Shown here piece by piece: positions 30,917 to 40,763 of a stretch of 64,000 nucleotides of DNA. A program made the position numbers and the translations under genes. Position 1 is the stretch's first letter. Every line of letters begins with the position of its first letter. Source of the stretch: Beduinella massiliensis (lineage in GTDB: Bacteria; Bacillota; Clostridia; Christensenellales; Aristaeellaceae); NCBI RefSeq assembly GCF_900199405.1, contig NZ_LT963430.1:2759605-2823604 (forward strand), written 5' to 3'. Below the pieces are notes generated by a model. That model made no database searches. It saw only the letters and a list, made by a program, of their open reading frames with translations, and was not told the origin of the DNA.

Positions 30917-33001
30917 GTGCCCGATGAACAAAACATGCGCGACGGCGCGCAGCCCGGCGAGGACCAGACGCTCCGGGATGCCTCTGAAACGCTCCTGCGC
31001 CAGTTGGAAACGGACGAGCAGGCGTCGGAGTCCATCCGTCAGTTCGTTCTGACCAACGTGTCGCATCCCGCGCTTGGGCTTACGTATGTGGACCGCGTCG
31101 AGGAAATCGCACGCAGGCGCGGGTTCGTGTATGCGCTCGCCGTGTCGCTCGTCATGCGTTTCTGGTTTTTATACATTTCGGAGCTCGACGCGGCCATGGA
31201 TGCGAACGAAGAGGCGCGCCGCGTCATCGCCGCGGTTCCGGGCTACGAGCACACGCCCGCGTATCTTTCCATCCTCAACAACGCCGTGCTCGGCTACAGC
31301 CTGCGCCACGACTACATCGGCGCCTACCGAAACGCCGCCGAGGGCATCACCCTCGTCGACCCCGAGCACAACGCACGCACCTACTGCGCGCTGCTCAACA
31401 ATACGGCGGCGTTCCTCTCGGAGATCGGCCTGCATCAAAAGGCGCTTCGTCAACTGGAATTGAGCATGGAGTATCTTTCCATGCTCCCGCCCGCCACACG
31501 CGTGGTCACTCAGTTTCGCTATGCGGACGCGCTTGCCCAAAATGGCCGTCTGGAGGAAGCGGAAGCGCTCTTTCAAAAGCTGATTGAGCGGCATAGCGAT
31601 ATCTTTCCCTGGCAAATCTATCCCAGTCTCATGCGCATCGCCTACATGCGCGGCGACGGAAACGCGCTGGACAGCTGGTATGAGCGCATGATCCGCCAAA
31701 ACCCCTTTGACGGAGAGGAAAGCTTCGACCAGCGAAACGCCGGCTTTGCCGTCGCGTTGCGCCACGTATTTCACGGCCGCTTTGAAGAGGCCGAAAATGT
31801 CTTTTTGCAGGTGCTCGAAAGCGGCGGCGCCGCGATGATGAGCCAATACGACCTCGTGCGCGAGGCGGCTCTCCTCTACAGCCGCTGGGGCAAACCCGAA
31901 AAGGCCTGCACCTACTACCGTATGCTGGACGATATGCACCAGCACGCCATGTCCTTGGCAGACGAAATCTTTGCCTTTGAGGACGAGGCGGGCGGACGCA
32001 ACGCCTTCAGCCGGGCGAGCGCGGCGCTCTACCGGCGCATCCGCAGGCTGTCCGTGCTGGGGCAGCGGATCACCGCGTGCCTCGACTATACGGGCGTGCG
32101 CGTCTGCCTTGTGGAGGAACTCGGCGATATCTGCCCCTTTGACGCGTTGGAGCTCGCAGTGCGGAATGAACGGACAGGCCGGTTTTATCCGGCAGAGCAG
32201 CTCAGCGCCGGACGCGAAGAGGAACGCGCGTCCTGGGACCATTACGGCACGGTCGTTCAGTGCCTCACGCAAAGCGCGCCGCTCAAGATGGCGGACGTCT
32301 CCGCGCAGCGGGACACGCTGCCGCCGCTTCCCGAAATCGGCGCGCCCACCACCGGTTCCATCCTGCTCGTCCCCATCCGCTATCAGACGCAAGTGCTGGG
32401 CATGCTCTACCTGTACCACCACGTTACCGCCTTTTACGAGCAGGAGCATCAGGACACCGTGGAAACCCTCTGTTCCAGCTTGGGCATCGCGCTGCACATC
32501 ATCGACCAATACCAGAATGCGGTCCTCACCAGCCTGACCGACCCGCTGACGGGCATTCACAACCGCGCAGGTCTCTTTCGCCACGAGGCGGATCTGCGCG
32601 CGCGCTGCGGAGGGCAGGCGGCGGTGCTGCTGTTGGACATCGACGAATTCAAACAAATCAACGACGCCTGCGGTCATGAGGGGGGCGATCAGGTGCTGCA
32701 AGCGGTCGGCTCCGCATTGCGCGACTGGGCGGGGGACGGCGTCGCCTGCCGCTACGGAGGCGACGAATTTCTCGTCCTGCTGCCTGCTATAGAGGCAGGC
32801 GCACTGTCCCAGCGCGCGCAGGAGCTTTGCGACATGATTGCCGGGCGTGTGCGCCGCCCGGATGGACTTCCGCTGTCCATCAGCGTCGGCGCGTACGCCC
32901 TTTCCCCGGATCAGCCGCTCGCCGAAGCCGTTGCCTCTGCGGACAGCCTGCTCTACAGGGCAAAAAAAGAGGGCAAAAACCGCGCCTGTACGGGCGCGTA
33001 G
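30917..33001 (+). CDS. TPR-GAF-GGDEF protein, probable diguanylate cyclase
   Basis: About 694 residues. The N-terminal ~370 residues are helical TPR-like repeats (AYLSILNNAVLGYSLR, ALLNNTAAFLSEIG, YADALAQNGRLEEAEALF). A GAF-like segment (about 395-520) follows, then a C-terminal GGDEF domain (about 525-690) with LTDPLTGIHNRAG, LLLDIDEFKQINDACGHEGGD and the intact active-site RYGGDEF. Synthesis of c-di-GMP is likely. The RxxD inhibitory site is absent at its usual spacing. There is no membrane segment. The start is uncertain: the transcript begins near 30857, AAAGGA lies at 30899, and GTG codons at 30908 or 30917 or ATG at 30935 are possible; GTG 30917 was chosen for spacing. Confidence 0.85.
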   Translation: MPDEQNMRDGAQPGEDQTLRDASETLLRQLETDEQASESIRQFVLTNVSHPALGLTYVDRVEEIARRRGFVYALAVSLVMRFWFLYISELDAAMDANEEARRVIAAVPGYEHTPAYLSILNNAVLGYSLRHDYIGAYRNAAEGITLVDPEHNARTYCALLNNTAAFLSEIGLHQKALRQLELSMEYLSMLPPATRVVTQFRYADALAQNGRLEEAEALFQKLIERHSDIFPWQIYPSLMRIAYMRGDGNALDSWYERMIRQNPFDGEESFDQRNAGFAVALRHVFHGRFEEAENVFLQVLESGGAAMMSQYDLVREAALLYSRWGKPEKACTYYRMLDDMHQHAMSLADEIFAFEDEAGGRNAFSRASAALYRRIRRLSVLGQRITACLDYTGVRVCLVEELGDICPFDALELAVRNERTGRFYPAEQLSAGREEERASWDHYGTVVQCLTQSAPLKMADVSAQRDTLPPLPEIGAPTTGSILLVPIRYQTQVLGMLYLYHHVTAFYEQEHQDTVETLCSSLGIALHIIDQYQNAVLTSLTDPLTGIHNRAGLFRHEADLRARCGGQAAVLLLDIDEFKQINDACGHEGGDQVLQAVGSALRDWAGDGVACRYGGDEFLVLLPAIEAGALSQRAQELCDMIAGRVRRPDGLPLSISVGAYALSPDQPLAEAVASADSLLYRAKKEGKNRACTGA

Positions 33002-33048
33002 ACCTCCCCGGCGCGCCGGCTCACCTTTCAATCACCCGGAGGATCTGT

Positions 33049-34242
33049 ATGATAAGGCTGACTCCCCTTCAGGCGAGGCGGTTCCTGCTGCTCAAGCACG
33101 GCCTGCTCGGCGGGCATCGTTTTACGGGCAAGCAGGGCGTCCTCGACTTCATCCGGCAGGCGGGCTGCATTCAATTCGACCCTGTGGACGCCTGCGGAAA
33201 AAACGCGGAACTCGTCCTCCAATCCCGCGTGAAGGGATTTCAGAAGGACGACCTCTATCAGCTCCTGTACGTCGACCGCCGCCTCGTGGATTATCCGGAC
33301 AAAAACCTCTCCATCTTCCCGGTCGAGGATTGGCCGTACTTTGAACGCTACCGGGAGGCGGCGCGCCTCCACGGCGAGAGCTATCCGCAGATGCGGGCGC
33401 TTTGCGGCGAGGTACGCGCGGCGATCGAAGAAAGAGGCCCGCTCTGTTCGGACGATCTCACCCTTGACGGCGCATTTTTCTGGCGCTCGGCCATCCATTG
33501 GAGCGGCGGCACCCACCTTGCGCGCTCGGTGCTGGAGCAGATGTACTCTTCCGGCGATCTCGTCATTCACCACAAGAGGGGCACGCGCAAGTATTACGAC
33601 CTGTCGGAAAGGCACCTGCCGTCGGAGCTGCTGCATGCGCCGGATCCGCTGGGCGACGAGGCGGAACACCAAAAATGGCGTGTTCTCAGGCGCATCGGGG
33701 CGGTAGGGCTGCTCTGGAACCGCCCCTCTGACGCGTGGCTCAACATCTGGGGGCTGAAATCCGCACAGCGAAGCGCCGCCTTTAATCAGCTGCTCTTGGA
33801 AGGGAGCATTTTGGACGTCAGCGTGGACGGCCTTCGCGATGTGCTGTACTGCCGCGCGGAGGACGCGGCGCTTCTGGATACCGTCCTGGCGGATGCACCG
33901 CATAAGCCGCGCTGCGAGCTGATCGCTCCGCTGGACTGCCTTCTTTGGGACCGCAGGCTGATCCGGGCGCTGTTCGGCTTTGATTACACGTGGGAAATCT
34001 ACACGCCCGCCGAAAAACGGAAGTACGGTTTTTACGTCCTCCCCCTGCTCTTTGGCGAGCGCTTTGCCGGACGCGTAGAGGCTGCCGTGGATCGCAAATC
34101 TCAGACGCTGACCGTCAAAAACATCTGGTATGAAGACGGCGTCAGGCAGACGAAAAAGCTCGCCGCGGCGCTGGAAGGGTGCCTAAAGCGATTCTCGCGC
34201 TTCAATGGCTGCGCCAGAATCGTCGACGCCCGCGAAGTCTGA
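33049..34242 (+). CDS. YcaQ/AlkX-like DNA glycosylase (HTH_42 family)
   Basis: A 397-residue winged-helix protein of the YcaQ family, whose characterised members excise alkylated or crosslinked bases. N-terminal LTPLQARRFLLLKHGLLGG and the GCIQFDPVDACGKNAELVLQ segment are characteristic. The Q-F-D within it corresponds to the family catalytic Q-x-Q/D motif. Further marks: NLSIFPVEDWPYFERYR, LNIWGLKSAQR and RCELIAPLDCLLWDRRLI. The ATG follows GGAGGA. It is 47 bp after the GGDEF gene and ends at a terminator. Confidence 0.85.
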   Translation: MIRLTPLQARRFLLLKHGLLGGHRFTGKQGVLDFIRQAGCIQFDPVDACGKNAELVLQSRVKGFQKDDLYQLLYVDRRLVDYPDKNLSIFPVEDWPYFERYREAARLHGESYPQMRALCGEVRAAIEERGPLCSDDLTLDGAFFWRSAIHWSGGTHLARSVLEQMYSSGDLVIHHKRGTRKYYDLSERHLPSELLHAPDPLGDEAEHQKWRVLRRIGAVGLLWNRPSDAWLNIWGLKSAQRSAAFNQLLLEGSILDVSVDGLRDVLYCRAEDAALLDTVLADAPHKPRCELIAPLDCLLWDRRLIRALFGFDYTWEIYTPAEKRKYGFYVLPLLFGERFAGRVEAAVDRKSQTLTVKNIWYEDGVRQTKKLAAALEGCLKRFSRFNGCARIVDAREV

Positions 34243-34268
34243 CCATTTTCCCAGAAATATCAAATACA

Positions 34269-34319
34269 GGACGTCCTCCCCCAGAGTTCCTACGCGCTCT
34301 GCGGGAGGACGTCCTTTTG
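34269..34319 (+). terminator. Rho-independent terminator after the YcaQ-like gene
   Basis: A long stem (GGACGTCCTCCC.. with ..GGGAGGACGTCC) followed by TTTTG. Confidence 0.85.
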
Positions 34320-34339
34320 TAACCGGAGCGTGGGCCCTC

Positions 34340-36109
34340 TCATTCAAACTGCGCGCGGTACAGTTCCGAATAGAACCCGCCTCTGCGCATCAATTCCCCA
34401 TGTGAGCCCTGCTCCACGATGTTGCCGTCCCGAACGACCAGGATGACGTCCGCGCTCGTGATGGTTGAAAGCCTGTGCGCGATGACGAAGCAGGTCTTGT
34501 CCCGCATGAGGCTGCGCATGGCCGCCTGAATGTGCAGTTCGGTCCGCGTATCGACGTTGGAGGTCGCCTCGTCCAGGATCAGCATGTGCGCGCTTTGCAG
34601 CATCGCCCGCGCGATGGTGAGCAGCTGTTTCTGGCCTTTGGAGATGTTCGCGCCGTCCTCGCGCAGAACCGTGTCGTAGCCCTCCGGCAGCTGCATGATC
34701 GCTCCGTGAATGTGGGCTGCCTTGGCCGCCGCGACGACCTGCTCGCGCGTAGCGCTGCCCGCGCCGTAAGCGATGTTTTCATAAATCGTGCCGCCGAAGA
34801 GCCAGGTATCCTGGAGCACCATCGCGAACGATCCGCGCAGGCTGCTTCGCGTCACGCGGCGCGTCTCCTGGCCGTCGATCTCGATGGAACCGGCCTGCGG
34901 GTCGTAAAAGCGCATCAGCAGGTTGATGAGCGTCGTCTTGCCCGCGCCCGTCGGGCCCACGATCGCCACCAGGCTGCCGGGACGCGCGACGAGGCTCACG
35001 TTCTGAAGGATCATCCGGTCGCGGTCGTAGCCGAACGAGAGATCCGACACCCGAACCTCCCCCTGCCCGCAGGCGAGCGGCGGGGCGTCCGGGGCGTCCG
35101 CCGCCTCTGGCGCTTCGTCCAGCAGGCGGAACACCCGCTCGGCCGCCGCACAGGCGCTCTGCAGCTCGCTCAGGATGTTTGCCGCCTCGTTGATCGGCCC
35201 TGAAAACTTGCGCGAGTAAAGCACGAAGGAGGAGACGTTGCCCAGCGTGATGCCGCCCGCGAGGTATAGCAGCGCGCCCATGACGCTGATGAGTGAAAGC
35301 GAAATGTTGTTGATGAGGTTGACGCAGGGCCCCGTCATGCTGCCGTAATACTCCGCACGGTAATAGGACTGCACAGCGTCCTCGTTCTTCTCCGCGAACT
35401 GTTGCTGGACGTACGTCTCGCGCCGGTAGGCGCGCAGCGTACGCTGGCCGGACACCATCTCCTCCACAAAGCCGTTGAGCTCGCCCAGGCTTGCGCTGCG
35501 CCGCCGGAACAGCGGACGAACCTTACCGGTCATATAGCGCGTGAGCAGCACGGAGGCGGGCACCGTCACGCAAAAGACGAGCACTAGCGCCGGCGAAAGG
35601 CGCACCATCATGACAAGTGCGCCCACGACGGTTATCACGCTGGTGAGAATCTGCACCAGGTCGCTGGAGAGCGAGGCGTTCACCGTGTCGATGTCGTAGG
35701 AGATGCGGCTGAGGATGTCGCCCGTCTGCGTGCGGTCGAAGTAGGCGATGGGCAGCTCCATCAGCTTGTCGTAGACGTCCTTTCGCATCTGCCGCGTGAT
35801 CCGCTGGCTGATGCGAATCATCAGGATGGAAAGCGCGTAGGAGAGCAGCGCAGACGCGGCGTAGAACGCGACCATCCATCCGGCATAGGTGAACACGCGC
35901 GCGAAGTCCACGCGCCCGGGGCCGGGCTCCACCGCGTCGATTGCAAGCCCGCACAGCGTAGGGCCGACGAGCTGGAAGAGGTTGCTCGAAATCGTCAGTG
36001 CTATCGCCAGTACGACCATTCCCTTGTAGCGCAGCAGGTACCGCGTCAGGCGCAGGATGACGCCCCGCCGGTCCTTTGGACGCTCCAGATTACCCCTGGG
36101 CTGCGGCAT
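34340..36109 (-). CDS. ABC exporter half-transporter with catalytic Walker B (heterodimer partner B)
   Basis: A 589-residue half-transporter with six membrane helices (about residues 30-330) followed by an ATPase domain. Walker A is GPTGAGKTT and Walker B MLILDEATSNVD has the catalytic Glu, but the signature is degenerate (ISKGQ instead of LSGGQ). This complements its upstream partner and predicts one working and one degenerate ATP site, as in BmrCD and TM287/288. Probably a drug or lipid/peptide exporter. It overlaps the partner gene by 20 bp, so the two are made together. Confidence 0.92.
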   Translation of the reverse strand: MPQPRGNLERPKDRRGVILRLTRYLLRYKGMVVLAIALTISSNLFQLVGPTLCGLAIDAVEPGPGRVDFARVFTYAGWMVAFYAASALLSYALSILMIRISQRITRQMRKDVYDKLMELPIAYFDRTQTGDILSRISYDIDTVNASLSSDLVQILTSVITVVGALVMMVRLSPALVLVFCVTVPASVLLTRYMTGKVRPLFRRRSASLGELNGFVEEMVSGQRTLRAYRRETYVQQQFAEKNEDAVQSYYRAEYYGSMTGPCVNLINNISLSLISVMGALLYLAGGITLGNVSSFVLYSRKFSGPINEAANILSELQSACAAAERVFRLLDEAPEAADAPDAPPLACGQGEVRVSDLSFGYDRDRMILQNVSLVARPGSLVAIVGPTGAGKTTLINLLMRFYDPQAGSIEIDGQETRRVTRSSLRGSFAMVLQDTWLFGGTIYENIAYGAGSATREQVVAAAKAAHIHGAIMQLPEGYDTVLREDGANISKGQKQLLTIARAMLQSAHMLILDEATSNVDTRTELHIQAAMRSLMRDKTCFVIAHRLSTITSADVILVVRDGNIVEQGSHGELMRRGGFYSELYRAQFE

Positions 36110-37817
36110 CGTCCTCGCCTCCCATCTGAATGATCGCCGTCTCCCGGTAGGCCGCGCACGTGCGCATCAATTCCTCATGCGTACCGACGCCGAGCACCGC
36201 TCCCTCCTCGAGCACGAGGATGACATCCGCGCGCCGTACGCTCGAAACCCGCTGCGCGATGAGGATCGTCGTCGTATCCGGATAATGCGCGCGCAGGGCC
36301 TTGCGCAGGGCCGCGTCCGTCCGATAGTCCAGCGCGCTGCTGGAATCGTCCAGAATCAGGATCTCGGGATCGCCCGCCAGCGCGCGGGCGATGAGCAGTC
36401 GCTGGCGCTGCCCGCCGGACAGATTCGTCCCCTTCGCCGTCAGCTGATGGGCATAGCCGTCCTCAAAGGCCTCGATGAACGAGGCCGCCTGCGCGCATTT
36501 CGCCGCGCGCTCGATCTGCTCGCGGGAAAGTCCGCGCCCCAGATCGATGTTCTCCAGAATCGTGTCCGCGAAGAACGCGTCGCTTTGAAACGCCACGCCG
36601 AACATGCGGTGCAGCTCGCCCTGTGGGATGCCGCGAACGTCGCGCCCGCAGATGCGGATGCGCCCCTCGTCCACAGGATAAAAGCGCTGCAGCAGCTGCA
36701 CGAGCGTCGTCTTGCCGCTGCCCGTCGCCCCCATGACGCCGAGCGTCTGGCCGCGCCGCAGCGAAAAACTGACGTGCGACAGGGCTTGGCCCTGGCCGCT
36801 GTAGGAAAAGCTCACGTCCTCAAAGCGGATATGATCGTCCGTCGCGACCACGTCCTCCGTGGACGTCTCTTCCTCCTCCGGCGCGTCCAGCACCTCCTGA
36901 ATGCGCGCGGCGGAGGCGCTGGCCTGCGAATAGAGCACGAACATGCGGTTGACCGAGAGCAGGGCGTTGAGGATGATTGTAAAGTACGTCAGAAACGCGA
37001 TGATCTTGCCGGGCTCCGTGCGGCCCTCCTGCACCAGAAACGCGCCCGCGACGATGACGCCGGTCAGGCCCAGGTTCAACAGGAGGTTCATCAGTGGGTT
37101 CGTCGCAGCCATGACCGAGGAGGCGTGCGTCTCCTTTTCCGACACCTCCGCGTTGATGCCACCGAAGCGTCGCTTTTCGTATTCCGTGCGGGAAAGCGCC
37201 TTGATGACCCGGATGCCTGTCACGTTGTCGCGCACGATGCGCACCATGCGGTCCCCGGCCTCTCGCAGCTCGCCGTAAAGCGGAATACCCTTGCGGGAGA
37301 TGAGAACGATACCCGCGGCGAGCAGCGGCAGGGTCGAAAGCAGCACGAGACTCAGGTGCACATCCAGCATCAGCGTCACCGTCACCCCGCCGAGCAGCAG
37401 GATCGGCGCGCGCACGCCGAGACGCTGAATGCGCCCCAAGAAGGCGTTCATGTTGTACGTGTCGCTCGTGAGGCGGGAAATCAGGCTCGGCGCGGTGAAC
37501 GCATCCATCTGCCGGCTCGAAAGGCAGGAAACCTTCGCAAACAGGTCGCGCCGGATGGCGCGCGTGGCGTCTCGCGACACACGGGAGGCCATGCGGTTGG
37601 CGGCGATGTTGCCGATCACGGCGACGGCCGAACAGCCGAGCATCGCAAGCCCCCAAAGGTAGATGACCTGCCGTTCGCCCGTAGGCACCACGTCGTCGAT
37701 CATGTGAGCCAGAATCCAGGGCAGGAGCAAATCCATGATCGTTCCGATAAATTTGATGACGAGCCCGAGCACCATTCCGCCTACGTAGGGCCGGAGATAC
37801 GAAAGAATCCTCCGCAT
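36090..37817 (-). CDS. ABC exporter half-transporter with degenerate Walker B (heterodimer partner A)
   Basis: A 575-residue half-transporter. The membrane domain covers about residues 15-310. The ATPase has Walker A GATGSGKTT and a canonical signature LSGGQ, but Asp replaces the catalytic Glu in Walker B (ILILDDSSSALD). Start chosen at 37817 (MRRILSYLRPYVGG), where GGAGG lies 8 bases upstream; a TTG at 37841 has none. It is first in the two-gene operon and has its own sigma-A promoter. Confidence 0.92.
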   Translation of the reverse strand: MRRILSYLRPYVGGMVLGLVIKFIGTIMDLLLPWILAHMIDDVVPTGERQVIYLWGLAMLGCSAVAVIGNIAANRMASRVSRDATRAIRRDLFAKVSCLSSRQMDAFTAPSLISRLTSDTYNMNAFLGRIQRLGVRAPILLLGGVTVTLMLDVHLSLVLLSTLPLLAAGIVLISRKGIPLYGELREAGDRMVRIVRDNVTGIRVIKALSRTEYEKRRFGGINAEVSEKETHASSVMAATNPLMNLLLNLGLTGVIVAGAFLVQEGRTEPGKIIAFLTYFTIILNALLSVNRMFVLYSQASASAARIQEVLDAPEEEETSTEDVVATDDHIRFEDVSFSYSGQGQALSHVSFSLRRGQTLGVMGATGSGKTTLVQLLQRFYPVDEGRIRICGRDVRGIPQGELHRMFGVAFQSDAFFADTILENIDLGRGLSREQIERAAKCAQAASFIEAFEDGYAHQLTAKGTNLSGGQRQRLLIARALAGDPEILILDDSSSALDYRTDAALRKALRAHYPDTTTILIAQRVSSVRRADVILVLEEGAVLGVGTHEELMRTCAAYRETAIIQMGGEDDAAAQG

Positions 37818-37851
37818 CGCTCCATCCTCCACGAAAATCAAAGATGGATTC

Positions 37852-37881
37852 AGTATACCGCCGTGTATTTACAAATGTCAA
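37852..37881 (-). promoter_or_regulatory. Sigma-A promoter of the ABC exporter pair
   Basis: On the minus strand TTGACA (37876-37881), 18-bp spacer, TATACT (37852-37857). Confidence 0.75.
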
Positions 37882-37902
37882 TCTATCCGAACGGAATGCA
37901 CA

Positions 37903-37931
37903 CAAAAAAGGCGGGAGACAACGCTCCCGCC
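37903..37931 (-). terminator. Rho-independent terminator of the GH78 gene
   Basis: GGCGGGAG / CTCCCGCC stem with a 6-base loop followed on the minus strand by TTTTTTG, just after the GH78 stop. Confidence 0.85.
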
Positions 37932-37943
37932 GGCAAAAGGGGC

Positions 37944-40544
37944 TTATTTCTTCCAGAGGATTTCCCACTCGCCCGGGCCGATGGGCAGCGCGCCGTCCAC
38001 CAGCTCCGCTTCTTCGCCGTGCAGCCAGAGGCGCGCATCCGGTTTTTCCGGCACGAAGCGCGCCTGTGCGTCGAACGGCACGCGCACGCTGTACAGCACG
38101 CCCTGCGCCGTATGCCGCCAGCCGCATTCGTAGCGGCCCGAGGCCGAATCGTAGACCGCCTTTACAAAGTCAAAGCGTTCGTCGCTGTGCGGTTCGATCA
38201 CCGCCCGCTTGAAGCCCGGCGCGTCGGGGTTCAGCCCGCACATGCACCGGTACATCCACTCGACCACCGAACCGTAGGCGTAGTGGTTCATGCTGTTCAT
38301 ACCCGTGTCGCTGACGAGGCCGCTGGGCAGCACGGAATTCCACCGCTCCCACACGGTCGTAGCGCCCATGTTCACCTCGTACAGCCAGCTCGGGTAATCC
38401 TCCTTGAGCAGAAGCGTATACGCGCAGTCGGACAGGCCGCACTTTGTGAGCGCGCGCGGCAGATAGTACGTGCCTACGAACCCCGTGTCCAGGTGCATAT
38501 CCCGCGCCTCCAGGCGCGCCTTTAAGTCGGCGATCAGGCGTTCCCGGTGCTCCTCCGGCGCAAAATCCATGAACAGCGCCATCACGAGCGCGGTTTGCGT
38601 GGGCACGGCGATGCGCCCGGTCGGGGTAAAGTATTCCCTTTGCAGCGCGTGCTTGATCTCCTGCGCCAGCTTCTCGTAGCGCTCCCGCTCCTTCTCCCGC
38701 CCCAGAACGGCCGCCGCCTGCGCCGTGACATGCGTGGAATAGTAGTAGTAGGCCGATGCCACGAAGTAGGGATCTGTCCCGCCAAAGCTCGTATCCTTGT
38801 CGGGGTTGTCCAGCGCAAGCCAGTCCGCGAAGTGAAAGCCGCAGGCCCACAGGCGCGATCCGCCGCACAGCCGCTCGTCCTGGTCGTAGATATATTCCAC
38901 CCAGCGCGTCATGTTCTCGAACTGGCGCGAAAGCAGCTCGCGGTCGCCGAAGAACGTATAGAGCGTCCAGGGGATCATCACCGCAGCGTCGCCCCAGGCG
39001 CAGGAGCCATGGTCGCTCGAGAAGGCGGTCGCCTTGTCCATCACGCGCCGCAGTCTGCTGATGACGTCCGGAACGACGAACGGCACCGAGCCGTTCAGCG
39101 TCCGCTGTTCCTGCACCATGTCCTGCAAAAACTTCGCGTAGAACGCCGGGGTATACTGATTAAAGCTCGCGGTCGGCGCAAACACCTGCGCGTCGCCCGT
39201 CCAACCCATGCGCTCGTCGCGCTGCGGGCAGTCCGTCGGCACGTCCACGAAGTTGCCGATCTGCCCCCAGTACGCATTTTGAATGAGGCGGTTGACCTTC
39301 TCGTTCGAGGTTTCAACGGAGCCGGTCCTTTCCAAATCCGAATGCAGCACGCAGGCGGTGAAGTTTTCCGCGCAAATGTCCTCCAGGCCCGTCACACGCA
39401 CGAAGCGGAAGCCATAGAACGTGAAGTGCGGGCGCGCGTGTTCGGGCTTTCCGCGGGATATGAACGTGTAAGCCTGCTTCGCCGTACGCAGGTTTTCCTG
39501 ATAAAAGCAGTCGTTTTGCAGCAGCTCGCCATACTCCAGCTTGACCGCGGCACCCGCAGGCAGGTCGGTTTCAAACTCCACCCAGCCGGTCATCACCTGA
39601 CCAAAGTCGAGCACCCACTCGTTCCTGGGCGTATGCAGCAGGCACAGCGGCTTTCTTTGGTCGCAGATGCGAAGCGGCGGGCTCATGCGGTCGCACAATT
39701 TTCCTTCCGGTGCGTCCGTTCGGACGGCGGACAGCAGCGTCTCCATGGTTTCCATGCGCGCGTCATACGTCTCGCCGTCGTAGATGCTGCTCTCCAGCAC
39801 CGGGGAGGGACGGCACAGCCACCGTTCGTCCGAGCCCAGCACGTATTCCCCATCCGGCAGGCACGCACGCAGCTCGCAGATCGCCTGGAGGGTGTCGCCG
39901 TAGACGTCCGTCCTGCCGCCGTCAAAGCCGATGCGCCCCTTGTACCAGCCGTTGCCGAGCATCACGCGCAGCTCGTTTTCGCCCGCCCGCAGCATGGACG
40001 TGACGTCGTAGGTTTGCACCTGAATCCACTTTTCGTAGTCCGTGTAAAACGGCGCAAGGTATTCGTCCCCCGCCTTAACGCCGTTGACGTACAGCTCGTA
40101 CAGGCCGACACCCGTCATGTAGACGCGGGCGCTTACCGGACGCTGCCCAAGCTCAAAGCGGCGCAGCAGGACAGGATGCACGTCCTTTTCAAAAGGCGCG
40201 CAGATCCAGGATGCCTGCCACGGCTCGTCCCGCTTGCCGGTTTCAAAGCACGCGGTCTCGCTTACGCCAAAGTCCCCGTCGTCCGCCCAGACGCTCACGC
40301 GCCAGTAATAGCGCGTGCGCGGGGAAAGCGCTATGGGCGGCACAAACCCGAGTGAAGAGATCGACTCACAGCGTCCGCTGTCGAAGAGAAGCCTTTCAAA
40401 GTCCGGCGTGTCGCTGATCTCAATGCGCGCAGACTGCTGGCTCTTTCCGGTCGACGCCTCTACGACGTAGGAAAGGCTCGGCGCCAGGAGGCGCGTTCCA
40501 AGCGGCGACGTCAGGTGGTCCGTACGAAGATGCGTAATTTTCAT
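37944..40544 (-). CDS. Glycoside hydrolase family 78, alpha-L-rhamnosidase
   Basis: An 866-residue enzyme with no signal peptide, so it probably acts in the cytoplasm on imported rhamnosides. Layout: N-terminal fibronectin-like domain (VSVWADDGDFG), a rhamnosidase beta domain (ARVYMTGVGLYELYVNG), then the (alpha/alpha)6 barrel. The barrel has the family signature VDVPTDCPQRDERMGWTGDA that contains the catalytic acid, followed by SSDHGSCAWGDAAVMIPW and NSMNHYAYGSVVEWMY. A C-terminal beta domain ends at residue 866. Start ATG at 40544 (MKITHLRTDHL); the ribosome site is not strong. Single gene between its own promoter and terminator. Confidence 0.93.
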   Translation of the reverse strand: MKITHLRTDHLTSPLGTRLLAPSLSYVVEASTGKSQQSARIEISDTPDFERLLFDSGRCESISSLGFVPPIALSPRTRYYWRVSVWADDGDFGVSETACFETGKRDEPWQASWICAPFEKDVHPVLLRRFELGQRPVSARVYMTGVGLYELYVNGVKAGDEYLAPFYTDYEKWIQVQTYDVTSMLRAGENELRVMLGNGWYKGRIGFDGGRTDVYGDTLQAICELRACLPDGEYVLGSDERWLCRPSPVLESSIYDGETYDARMETMETLLSAVRTDAPEGKLCDRMSPPLRICDQRKPLCLLHTPRNEWVLDFGQVMTGWVEFETDLPAGAAVKLEYGELLQNDCFYQENLRTAKQAYTFISRGKPEHARPHFTFYGFRFVRVTGLEDICAENFTACVLHSDLERTGSVETSNEKVNRLIQNAYWGQIGNFVDVPTDCPQRDERMGWTGDAQVFAPTASFNQYTPAFYAKFLQDMVQEQRTLNGSVPFVVPDVISRLRRVMDKATAFSSDHGSCAWGDAAVMIPWTLYTFFGDRELLSRQFENMTRWVEYIYDQDERLCGGSRLWACGFHFADWLALDNPDKDTSFGGTDPYFVASAYYYYSTHVTAQAAAVLGREKERERYEKLAQEIKHALQREYFTPTGRIAVPTQTALVMALFMDFAPEEHRERLIADLKARLEARDMHLDTGFVGTYYLPRALTKCGLSDCAYTLLLKEDYPSWLYEVNMGATTVWERWNSVLPSGLVSDTGMNSMNHYAYGSVVEWMYRCMCGLNPDAPGFKRAVIEPHSDERFDFVKAVYDSASGRYECGWRHTAQGVLYSVRVPFDAQARFVPEKPDARLWLHGEEAELVDGALPIGPGEWEILWKK

Positions 40545-40607
40545 ATCCAGGATTCGCCTTTCTTGCGGACGCCGCAGTGTCGCCCCGGCGTCCGCTGATT
40601 TGCCTCC

Positions 40608-40636
40608 ATTATAGCAATGGCTGCGTCCTGACGCAA
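40608..40636 (-). promoter_or_regulatory. Sigma-A promoter of the GH78 gene
   Basis: On the minus strand TTGCGT (40631-40636), 17-bp spacer, TATAAT (40608-40613). Confidence 0.7.
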
Positions 40637-40763
40637 CTGATTTCACGGGCTTACGTCCTGCGTAGGAAGCCTGCCGACATCAGACGGACGAGGCAGGCGA
40701 CCAAGCCTTCCGCGTTTCGCGCACGCGCGCATTGCGAGAAGAATCGGCCGCCTGCCATTGCCT

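Noticed and set aside
36057-38525. An 822-codon plus-strand frame over the ABC exporter and GH78 genes
   Set aside because: It is antisense to unmistakable ABC and GH78 genes and has low-complexity Arg/His/Ala composition.
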